Source: Pisolithus tinctorius
Lineage: Eukaryota; Basidiomycota; Agaricomycetes; Boletales; Pisolithaceae
Length of the DNA: 64,000 nt
NCBI GenBank assembly: GCA_024663395.1
Contig: JANFAH010000002.1
Span: 62,001-126,000 of the forward strand
Reading direction: 5' to 3'
Made by a program: the position numbers and the translations under genes. Of the stretch, positions 55,577-64,000 are shown one piece after another. The notes beneath the pieces were generated by a model. It was not told where the DNA came from. It saw only the letters and a program-made list of their open reading frames with translations, and ran no database searches. Positions within the stretch are counted from its first letter, which is position 1, and each line of letters opens with the position of its first letter.

Positions 55577-57343
55577 TCAGATGGGGGTTGAGGCTTTAGG
55601 GGCCTCAGGAATGGTCTGATCGATCTTGAAAAGGGAAACAACGGAGGGTCTCACCCCCCCCTCAAGCCAAACAGCCTTTGGAAGTAGGGTTGAGACAGTA
55701 GCTGGCTCAGCATTAAAGTCTGAGTGGCGAGAGAGGGTGTCGGTGGCAGAATTCTTGGTTCCTGCAATATGGACAAACTGTAGCAGGTACTCCTGTAGGG
55801 TAGCCTGCCAGCGAGCTTGATGAGCTGTTAGCTTCTGGGGCTGTGTGTAATATGTTATATTTTGGTGGTCTGTATAGACCCAAGTCAGCTCCGGGGGTGA
55901 GAGCAGGTAAGGGCACCATTGCTTGAGGGTGTGCATTACTGTGAGCATCTCCAAGTCGTAGACTTGGTAGTTTTGTTCTGCTCTGGTAAGCGACTGTGAC
56001 ATATACGTGCATGGGTGAAGCACTCCTGAGTCGTCAGCCTGTGACAGAACAGCACTGGTGCTGAGTTTTGAGGCATCAGTGTGGAGTACGAATGGTTTCT
56101 GGAGGTCCAGTAGACAAAGAACCAGTTTGGATGACAGGGCTTTCTTCAGGGCTTCAAAAGCAGAAGCCTGTTTGGGGCCCCAGGTCCATTTTGTGTTTTT
56201 CTTCGAAAGGTCATGAAGGGGGCAAGCGGTCTGCGAGAAGCTGGAGATGAACTGCTGGTAGAAGTTGCAGAAGCTGAGGAAGGAATGGAGTTCTTTGAGA
56301 GTCATCAGCGTGGGCCAGGTTTTGATGGCTTCAATTTTAATTTCTGACAGTTCATATTGACCCTGATGGATCACGAACCCCAAGAACTCTATTTCTTTGG
56401 CTTCGAACGTACACTTCTTTAACTTCAGGCACAGGTGTTCCTTTGCAGCAGTGCAGAGGAATCTCTTGACCAAGCCATGAAGTCCTTCTTTTGTTTTCAA
56501 ATGGATGGTGACATCTTCCATGAAGATGATGGCCTTCTTCTCACTTTTGAGGTCTCTGAAGGTGTGGTCCATGTATCTTTGGAAGGTGGGCAGTGAGTTG
56601 CACTGCCCAAAGAACATTACTGTTGGTTCAAAGAGACCTCTGGGAGTAATGAAAGCTCCCTTCCACTCGTCTCCTTCCTTCACCCTGATATTGGTAAAAC
56701 CCCATTGAACATTGAACTTGGCAAAGTAACGAGAGCCAGCAAGTTCATCAAGGAGGGTCTTGACATCGGGAAGGGGGTACGAGTCGACAATTGTGTGCAA
56801 GTTCAAGTACCGGTAGTCTTGGATGAGTCTTCTTTTACTGTCTTTCTTTCCTACGAAAAACACAGGGGCTGCCTGCGAAGATTTTGAGGGGTGAATCTTT
56901 CCGCATTTGAGATTTTCATCGATAAACTCATCGAGACCTTTGAGTGTGTCGAGGGAAAGGGGGTAGATTGCTCCTTTCTTCAGCTGAAAGCCAGGCTTCA
57001 AATGTATTTCATGATCGAGGAAACCTCAATGTGGTGGAAGAGGGATTTCTTCTTCAGAGAAGACTACTAAGAAGTCCCAATATTCCGAAGGTAAATCAAC
57101 CTCTGCTTGTATGTGAGAGGCTTCGAGTTTCATAGAAATAGATGTGCGGTTTATTTTTACGGTCCTGGTGAAGTTAGTTCTGCATACGTGATTTTTCTTG
57201 TCCAGTCCATGGTCGAGCTCTCCCCAACCGATCAGCTTCCGAGAGGTCCAGCTGATTATGGGGTTGTGTTCTTTGAGCCATGGCATCCCGAGAAGGAGGG
57301 ACTCCCAGTTTCCAAGCTTGAGGACATACGTGCAGATGCGCAT
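55577..57343 (-). pseudogene. Gypsy reverse transcriptase and RNase H
   Basis: A 474-codon frame (55577-57001) covers reverse transcriptase (YPLSLDTLKGLDEFI, LIQDYRYLN, GLFEPTVMFFGQCNS, LGFVIHQG) and RNase H (FVLHTDAS, YDLEMLTVMHTLKQW, YTDHQNITY). Catalytic residues are altered: the usual FDV reads FNV, and the YxDD box reads FMED. An in-frame TGA (about 57027) separates it from upstream sequence with LLLGMPWLKEHNP, the region between protease and RT. The enzyme is probably dead. Confidence 0.88.
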
Positions 57344-57468
57344 AGTCTTTCCCCAGATCTTTGCTCTGAAGGAAGTGATATGAGTGACCCAATCTCTGGT
57401 CTTGCCTTTGTAGCTTCTTGACTCCCATGGACGAGCAATCTTGCACGTCGGGATGTCGAATTTTTCAA

Positions 57469-57956
57469 CTATTGCTGGATCGATGATGTTTGTTTCGCAC
57501 CCAAGTCGAGGATGGTTTGGACAGTAGCATTTTCATGATCAATGAGGTAAGCAAAACCAGCGATAGAAGTGATTGACATATCTTGTTCGTAATCATACAC
57601 TTTCTCGGTTCCTATCCTAACCTCTACTTTGCACAATACTATGGGCTCCTTTCCTGATGCTACACCAGGAGAGCCTTTCAAAAATCTGGTTGACCTTTTG
57701 GTCCACCATTGTCTGTGGGTTTGTCATTCTCCCCACAGTAATTGTTGGTCGGTTCTGAATCTTCCTCCTCTTCGGAATTCTTGTCAAACTCCTCAAGCAT
57801 TGCCAGGATGCGAGTACAGAATTTCTGGGCTGAGGAAGACTTACTGTTTGTTGTGGACAAGGGGCATTTAGATTTCATATGCCCTGTCTTACCACATCCA
57901 TAACAGGTAGGAGCTTCACTCTGTGATCGGACCTTTGACTTCCGATCAACATCCAT
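57469..57956 (-). pseudogene. Gypsy zinc knuckle and protease
   Basis: MDVDRKSKVRSQSEAP is followed by the knuckle CYGCGKTGHMKSKC, then an acidic spacer. The frame shifts near 57680-57684 (a T5 run before TGA) into the protease region. The active site there reads ILDLGA instead of the usual DSG/DTG, with TCG changed to TTG. A second shift right after it appears to remove one base. Confidence 0.75.
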
Positions 57957-57968
57957 GGCGTAAGGGTC

Positions 57969-59162
57969 TCAGTACAGAGTCTTCAGAAATGAAGAAGACG
58001 ACTTTGATCTGTGAGAAGTTTGTTCTTGTTTCCATACGTAGGATCGATCTTGGAAAGTTGCCTTTCCAGAAAAGACCTTTAGGGTGGCCATTGCCGTGCG
58101 TGCCGCTGTTGCTTGATGGATCCAGTCCTCTACAGTGTCTGGCTTGGGGCCAGACATGAGGATCCACTTGTTGACTTCTTTGTTGAGGCCTTTTCCAAAG
58201 AACACCATGGCAGTAGTGTTGTGGGTGGAAATCTGGGCCATGTTGAGACAGTTGTGGACGTCAGCAATGCACTCATCGAGGGAGTGGTCCCCTTGATGGA
58301 TAGTGGACAAGTAGATTAGTGCAGTGGCTTTGGCATCTCCTACTTGGAAGGTCTCCTTAAGCTTTGCAACAAACTCCTCCCATCCATCAAATATTTTGAG
58401 GTCTCCAAGAGCAGTTGTATTTTCATTGACATAGGCTTCTGCGAAGGCACAAGCTGAGCTGCTCCCCATGTAAGAGAGGGTGAATGTGATCTTGGACTGA
58501 TCCTCATAGTAGATGTGGTTGTTGGTGGCGAGGTAGAGTTTGACACTGCTCAGCCAGGTGGAGAAGTCCTGGTGAGCCCCTGAATACGAGAAGGGTTTGT
58601 TCAAGCTGATTTCTTTCAGTCCGCTCCCCCTAGAGTCACAATCCTTTCCTTTCTCCTCAGATCCTCAGGGAGGGCCTTTAGGCTTTTCCACATCTCGGTT
58701 GAACAGGGATTGGTAGAACTTCATGGCCATTTCAGGGGTTACCCTACTCTGTCCAGCGAAGGGGTCTTGGAGCGAAAGCTCCACAGTCTGGTGGGCAAGT
58801 TCTTCAGCCATTGGGTCGGCAGAAGCTGGTATGTAGATATCTGTTGAAGATTTGGAGGGCAAGGGATCCACTGGTTTGGCTGGCCCTTGTGGTTGTGTAT
58901 CAATGTCTGAGCCTAGTGGCTCTGGGTTTTGATATGAAGTAAAGTTTACTGGTGAGGTTGATTCTGCCACTTGCCTGAGTTGGGGCCTTACTGGCAGGTC
59001 TTCAAGACCTATACAAGGGTTTGGAGTGTTCACTGAAGGGTGATGAATAAGTGGCCTTGCTTGGAGGACTTCTTTTCCTTTACAAGAAGGTACGGTGGGT
59101 TTGAACGAGGAGGCTGCTGATGGAGGCCTCCGGCTTCCTTCTTCTTGGCAGTTCGAAGACAC
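57969..59162 (-). pseudogene. Gypsy gag
   Basis: A Pro/Ser-rich N-terminus (from 59162) leads to MAMKFYQSLF. A TGA at about 58665 is followed in the same frame by the capsid-like part: FSTWLSSVKLYL, ALIYLSTIHQGDHSLDECIADVHNCL and DWIHQATAARTAMATL. Another in-frame TGA (57969-57971) precedes the zinc knuckle. Both TGAs fit CGA arginine codons. Confidence 0.8.
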
Positions 59163-59345
59163 ATTGACGAAGAGGAAGGTTAGTGCTGAGTGTTAGGGGC
59201 TAGCTCACTGATATTAAACCAGTGGTTCCTGATGAAGTGGCAGGAGGTGGATGTTTTGCAGGCTATTCTGCCTAGCAAGGATTCCAGTCCACAGGTATCC
59301 GAAGGTACTCTGGGCTTTGATGTGTCCAGGTGATTCAAAATCTTC

Positions 59346-60046
59346 TGTTATGCTGATGACTCATATCACACCACAAATCAAGTGTGATGTAGCACAAGCA
59401 CATGACTGTGTGAGAAGGGGCACATAATTTAACTTCACTAGTGGCAGAACACTAGTCTTGGCCAACTGAAGTCATACTGTCGAGTCCTCGTGGGTACAGC
59501 AAGCAGAGCTAAGGGTGGTTGCAAAGTACATTTTGAATGGAGGGCAGAGTACAATACATGTGGGTTTATATATGTATGTAGAGTACCTGTGGAACAAACA
59601 TTTGAAAACATTTAAACTGTCTACTCCCACCTTGTTAAGGCAGGATGGTGCAACTCAGAGCCACTGCTGTGCAGAGCACAAGTGCAACCACGTCTGCAGG
59701 CACAAGGGTGAACAGGGTAGACAGGGGAACAAGGGATTAACCGCATTAAGGCTGTATACAGGGGTAAGCAAACAACCTGGGGTAGACAGGGTGAATGTGT
59801 CACGTGACCATGTGGATCAGGGCTGCCAGCGGATCACAGAAGGAAGGGGAATGGACACAATGTCTGGATATAGTACAACATGGGGTAGACAGGGGTCTAC
59901 CATAAAAGGAAAGCATAGAGGAGAAACATACAGAATGCAAGACTAAGTCTTGCGAGGGCAAAAGGGAACATCCCCTGAGGTGGGATGGCATGTGAATGGA
60001 TGACATAAATGTCTGCAAGAGGAAACAATGTGAGTGCAGCATAACA
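59346..60046 (-). repeat. 5' LTR of Gypsy element
   Basis: 701 bp, TGTTATGC to GCATAACA, flanked outside by GTGAG (60047-60051). Confidence 0.9.
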
Positions 60047-60051
60047 GTGAG

Positions 60052-61150
60052 CAGGATAATGCTGACATGAATATCATGAGAGAACAGCAGGTGGAAAGGA
60101 GAGCTCATGTGAAGGAGCAGGCAGCTGCTGACCATCAACTCCTTGCAAAGGAGGCTGAGACCACCATCATGTATCTCAATGCTGTGGAGAAGCCTCCAAA
60201 GATCTCTCCAAAGGATTTTGGCATCCCCACTGACTTTCTGTCCAAACTCCCTTCCCATGCACTGAAGAATATATTTCATGGTCAGGAATTCATCATACAT
60301 CATACCTACAAGTGGGCCAACCAGCTCCCCAAATCCAAGAAATGATTCATGCAGCAACTCGCATGCCTTGCCATCTACAAACATGCCATCATCCACCTAT
60401 ATTTTCCCCAGCTTCTCTGTGACATTGCTTCAGGTGCACTCCTTTTATGATGAATGACAGAGGACTGTGTTGATGAGTACCTCATCACCCCCAGTGCATC
60501 TCAGCTGCACCAGAGCCACCTCACTGTTTCTCTTGCCAAATCTACTACCTCATGCCCACCTGTCCCTTGCCTTGTTTGGCCCAATGGCCTCTCCATCAAC
60601 TGTGATGGTTTCACATTCCCAGAGTTCTCTGTTAAACATCAGCTCGACAAGATTCATGTCAAAGAATTGAAGATGTGGCAGGAGACTGAACTCCAATGCA
60701 TCATCAATACCATCCAGAACATGTCAATTTCATGGCACAATCTCACCAGAAACATGAAGGTACACAAACATCCCAAACTCAACCCGGATGTGTTGAAGGT
60801 GATGTTGGGTCTGGTACAGGTGTGTCTACAAATCTATTCATGGATCATATGCAGTCCTGACCTATATTCATCAAGTGCCTTGATCACAATGTGCTAGAGC
60901 AGAGACAACAATGATGTACCAATGCAGGACAGGATCTCAGCAATGTGACAACTCGACTCTGATTCTCATTCTGTGATGGCATGACCCACTCTGGCACCTC
61001 TGACTTGAACCCACAACCAAGAGACATCACATCCCTCATCTGCACTCAAGTGTTGCAACAGATCGAGCTGGAGAAGTTGATGGATTCATTTCATCAAAAT
61101 AGCAAAGGTCCTGTTGCTGATCCTGACTGCATGGATGTCAAAGGTGAGTG
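60052..61150 (+). pseudogene. ParB-like domain protein, copy 2, 3' part
   Basis: The frame continues from 48210 with QDNADMNIMREQQVERR, a helical stretch, then KISPKDFGIPTDFLSKLP and IFHGQEFIIHHTYKW. A TGA at about 60343 (KSKK*FMQQL) fits CGA. Later come a Ser/Thr-rich stretch (DEYLITPSASQL), LVWPNGLSINCDGFTFPEF and a helix. This is the part that copy 1 lost at the palindrome junction. No known domain is recognised. Confidence 0.5.
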
Positions 61151-62400
61151 ATCGTCCATCAACATTTACTACTCATCATGCTCATTAATCCAACTAGAAA
61201 CTCATGATGACAATATGTCTGGACACAGTATGAAAATGCTTGTGATGTGATGGATCCTAAGCAGGATCATGAGTGTTCAACCACTGGAGAATCAGAGATG
61301 AATGGCAATATGGGTGAAGGTGAGCCCCTGGTCATCAGTTCATTCATATTGCACAATCATTGGACATCCACATTTGCACATCCCATGGCAAATACATCAC
61401 ACATTGGGAGTTGGAATTGCATGTGCATTCCAGACCACATGATATTACATTGTCCATGTTCATGCAATTGTTGAATCTCTGTGTTTGCATCATTTTAATG
61501 CATCTCTCATACCATGGCACCATCATGGTTAGGCTATGATTATCCATTCCTTTCCCTAACCCCCAATCATTCTGATGCATATCTCAACAGATTCATCAGA
61601 CTCCAATCCATCCGATGCTGTGCCATCCTCACACCAGACAATGCCTGTCAATGATGCCCCATTCCCCCTCTCCATCATCAATGGTGTCAGGCAGGTCACC
61701 ATAACATCAATGCATTCCACTTCTGCACAGATATCCAACTCAAGGTCTGTGCATCCATTCCAGTCAACATCCTCCCTCACCCCCTCTCAGTGACAACGAT
61801 GTGATCTCATGTTGTCATATCTTGTTACTGCTTTCATCTAGCATGTTCCCTGCACATCACATGTATCCATACATGTCTCTAATCAATTACATGCTGTCAT
61901 CTTGCCTCTCCCGCTTGAGTCCATCCATCCCAACAATCCTTTCTTCTACATCCTTCCTTGCTCTCTGCCTTCTTCCTCACAACTCAGTTCTCCCTTGCTT
62001 GTCCACTCCTTCCACTCCCTCACATTCCTTTGACCATTACAGCACCATGCCCTATATCCATCTCCACCTGTCCCCTTACATCCTGTACATTCATCTTCCC
62101 TCTCCACTTCACACTAACTCTTCCTCTCCCCTCCACACTATCATCATCTCTACATCCTTCCCATCTCTCCAATCCTTCCCTCCCCCTTCCAATCATCTTC
62201 CCTTTCCTCTCACCTCTGCCTGTCAAGGCCCAGGCCCTGTCTGCCCTGCTCACATCCCACTGCCTGCCCTGCCCAATTCAGTCCCTAACCCTAGCTCCCC
62301 CACTTAGCACTCCATTAGTTCCTCACTACTTGCTCCCTTTTATTCATCTTCCCCCTCCTCAGTATCCAATCCTCCCCCCTCCACCCTGGATTTGAGCAGC
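61151..62400 (+). other. Low-complexity tail and CT-rich tract
   Basis: Exon-like Ser/Pro/Thr-rich sequence (61575-61793) may be the end of copy 2. From about 61900 to 62390 the plus strand is almost purely C and T, giving Pro/Ser/Leu-rich frames in two registers that I do not accept as proteins. Confidence 0.4.
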
Positions 62401-63123
62401 TGTGAGGCCTCTGGGAAGCCATTTTGGGGCTTCAAGACAGATGAGCACTTTATTCCCAAGGCAGGAAATGATCACCCACCCCATGACCCTGTTGAAACCA
62501 TGCAGGTGACAGGTTGATGGCACCTTTCAACTCAGCATTATTGCAGAAATATGACTTGTCAGTCCACCATGCCTGTGGGGAAGCCTTTATGCCCTCCTGC
62601 AGTGGTTCCTTCAGAAGATGAAGGCAGTTCCATATGTCAGCCTGCCATTCCATTAAGTCAGTAGAATATGAGATTCTGTATTTCCTTACCCTTCTTTTTG
62701 GGCTGAGAGCATCTGGCAAATACCATACATGGATGGTGTTGGAGTTGGTCACCAGAATGGATGGCTCAGTCACTTCTGTGTATCTCTCAGCAGCTTCTGC
62801 ATTGCAGGTTTTTCCACCCCAATTTTTCCCAATGTTGACTGCAGAAAGATGAAAACTTCCATTGCACCATTATGATGGACTTACTTGGGTGATGATAGGC
62901 CCATGAGATTACTGACAATATGTGATCTGCTTCACATAACACCAGAAACAGAATCAATACATCTGGAAGGGTGTGAGGTCTGCCAAATACCTCCTCTTGA
63001 AATCTGGCTTTCACATATGATGCAATGCAGTCTGTTAGTTCCATTTGCCATTCATGGGGGGTTTTAGAGGTGTCTTGCATAGTGTTCATGCTTGGGGTGG
63101 ATGAGGTTGGAGTTGTATAGCAG
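62401..63123 (-). pseudogene. Fragment of a repeated fungal hypothetical protein
   Basis: Minus-strand frames 62787-63089 and 62450-62773 carry IHVWYLPDALSP, DIWNCLHLL and INLSPAWFQQGHG, a pattern I associate with a repeated, probably transposon-linked family in Agaricomycetes. The pieces are in two frames with no start or end, so it is a relic. Function unknown. Confidence 0.4.
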
Positions 63124-64000
63124 TGTCACACACCAAAGGTATTGTGGAAATGGTTACAGCTGACTCTGCCTAACTTGTTGATGAGTTGTGCACAATGCCC
63201 ATGCATGCAGATGAAGACTAAAGCCCTCATGTGTAGAAAGACTGCTGGACATGAGCAGTCATCCTTCACACAAGAACAAGTTGTCAGTGCTAGAGAGAAA
63301 AGAGGAAGCAAGTTAAGTGCACATTAAAAGTTTTTAGTGCCCATGTATGGCATTCTGGTTTTCATTGTATCTGTATCTCCACCATTTCCAAAGATATCAA
63401 CTCTGTTCTCACACTCACTTAAAGTGCTCAGCCATGCCATCCTGCCTTCCAAATTTGGAGAGAATCCTTGCACCCTACACACTTCTACAGCACTCCATCC
63501 TTCAGATGCTCATTTCACTAAGTCCATCAGAAATGGCTACCTCTTTGTCAATCATCTTGCTTGTCTTATTTGCCAGAGACAGTGGCTACATATATCTGCC
63601 AGGTGTTCCCACCAGCTTCCATCCTGAAGCCCCCATTCATTCCATTGTTGTCAGCCCCATCTCATCCTGTGCAGCTTGGTCAGCATGTTCTCCTTGTCAG
63701 TATGACTTCCAGAAGGACATTCTTTGGTCACCTCAGGTCTGTCACTCAGTTAGAAAGGTCTTATGTGGTTGTTTTGGTCTCCACTCTTGATGAAGCATAT
63801 GGATCATTCCTCCCTGCTCCCTGCACCATCTTTATTCCAATCTCATCCATCATTCTCCCCACATTGTGACAGCTGCAGCATAATCTACTATTCTCCAGCC
63901 TCCCTGATCACATCCATGATCAGTATGACATGCATCTTGCCTTCTTACTGCAAGATCCAGCAGAAGACATCCCCTCTTCTCCTCCTCCTCCATCAGAGCC
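63124..64000 (+). mobile_element. LTR copy 3, runs off the window
   Basis: Begins TGTCACACACCAAAGG like the two solo LTRs. Nearly every CpG of copy 2 is TpG or CpA here (CTACGTGTTTCTAC becomes CTACACACTTCTAC). Only the first 877 bp are visible, so it may be a solo LTR or the 5' LTR of a full element. Confidence 0.85.
63533..64000 (+). pseudogene. LTR-embedded protein, copy 3, decayed
   Basis: Starts at 63533 with MATSLSIILL. The frame is shifted by a small deletion near 63630 and stopped at 63867-63869, where copy 2 has CGA (LRQLQ) and this copy has TGA. Confidence 0.6.

Larger units (their letters stand above)
48216..60046 (-). mobile_element. Ty3/Gypsy chromovirus-type retrotransposon, 11.8 kb
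   Basis: LTRs 48216-48899 and 59346-60046 begin TGTTATGC and end GCATAACA, and GTGAG (48211-48215 and 60047-60051) flanks both sides as a 5-bp target duplication. The coding order on the minus strand is gag, zinc knuckle, protease, reverse transcriptase, RNase H, integrase, chromodomain, then a third frame. A G-run of ten or more next to the 3' LTR (about 48902) is the likely polypurine tract. Two solo LTRs of another family sit inside, so the element without them is about 8.2 kb. It interrupts the second ParB-like gene, and reading across one GTGAG restores that frame. All the enzyme genes are decayed. Confidence 0.92.

Noticed and set aside
61801..62395. Two long Pro/Ser/Leu-rich frames
   Set aside because: The DNA is an almost pure C/T tract; such tracts are open in several frames without coding.

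Overview
The window is fungal nuclear DNA, most likely from an Agaricomycete basidiomycete. The evidence is short GT-AG introns (about 45-70 nt), a Crinkler-type protein with nuclease-like and kinase-like C-terminal domains, an oligopeptide transporter (OPT), an inositol polyphosphate multikinase (IPMK), and very heavy transposon content. I see no rRNA, tRNA or CRISPR array. The species cannot be named from the sequence.

Layout. Positions 1-267 hold a 42-bp minisatellite and a junction. Positions 268-31371 form one giant palindrome: two 14,808-bp arms (268-15075 and 16564-31371) that looked identical wherever I compared them, around a 1,488-bp unique spacer. Each arm carries, from outside to inside, half of a transposon, the 3' part of IPMK, an unrecognised gene region with a possible PH-domain end, a 5'-truncated OPT gene, an intact 796-aa Crinkler gene, and the 5' exons of a gene with a ParB-like domain whose later exons lie in the spacer.

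Positions 26638-39306 are a 12.7-kb Tc1/mariner-like transposon. It has related terminal inverted repeats, a TA duplication, an accessory gene, two inverted blocks of satellite arrays and a decayed DDE transposase. It sits inside IPMK: the first coding segment is at 39309-39582 and the rest is at 25541-26637. Taking out the element and one TA would give a continuous 440-aa frame. Positions 40029-42445 are a 1.1-kb-arm foldback element upstream of IPMK, and 42870-44720 is a short element with terminal inverted repeats.

Positions 45748-62400 hold a second, decayed copy of the ParB-like gene. It is split by an 11.8-kb Ty3/Gypsy chromovirus-type retrotransposon (48216-60046; 5-bp duplication GTGAG). 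That element is itself interrupted by two solo LTRs (50293-52112 and 52876-54716) of another family. A third LTR of this family starts at 63124 and runs off the window. This LTR family carries a 159-aa reading frame inside the LTR.

One process marks the repeats: CpG has been turned into TpG or CpA, so arginine CGA codons have become TGA stops in almost every element gene. The host genes in the palindrome keep their CpGs. How the pieces relate: IPMK was broken by a transposon, and that locus was then duplicated as an inverted repeat (or mis-assembled as one) with its turning point inside the ParB-like gene.
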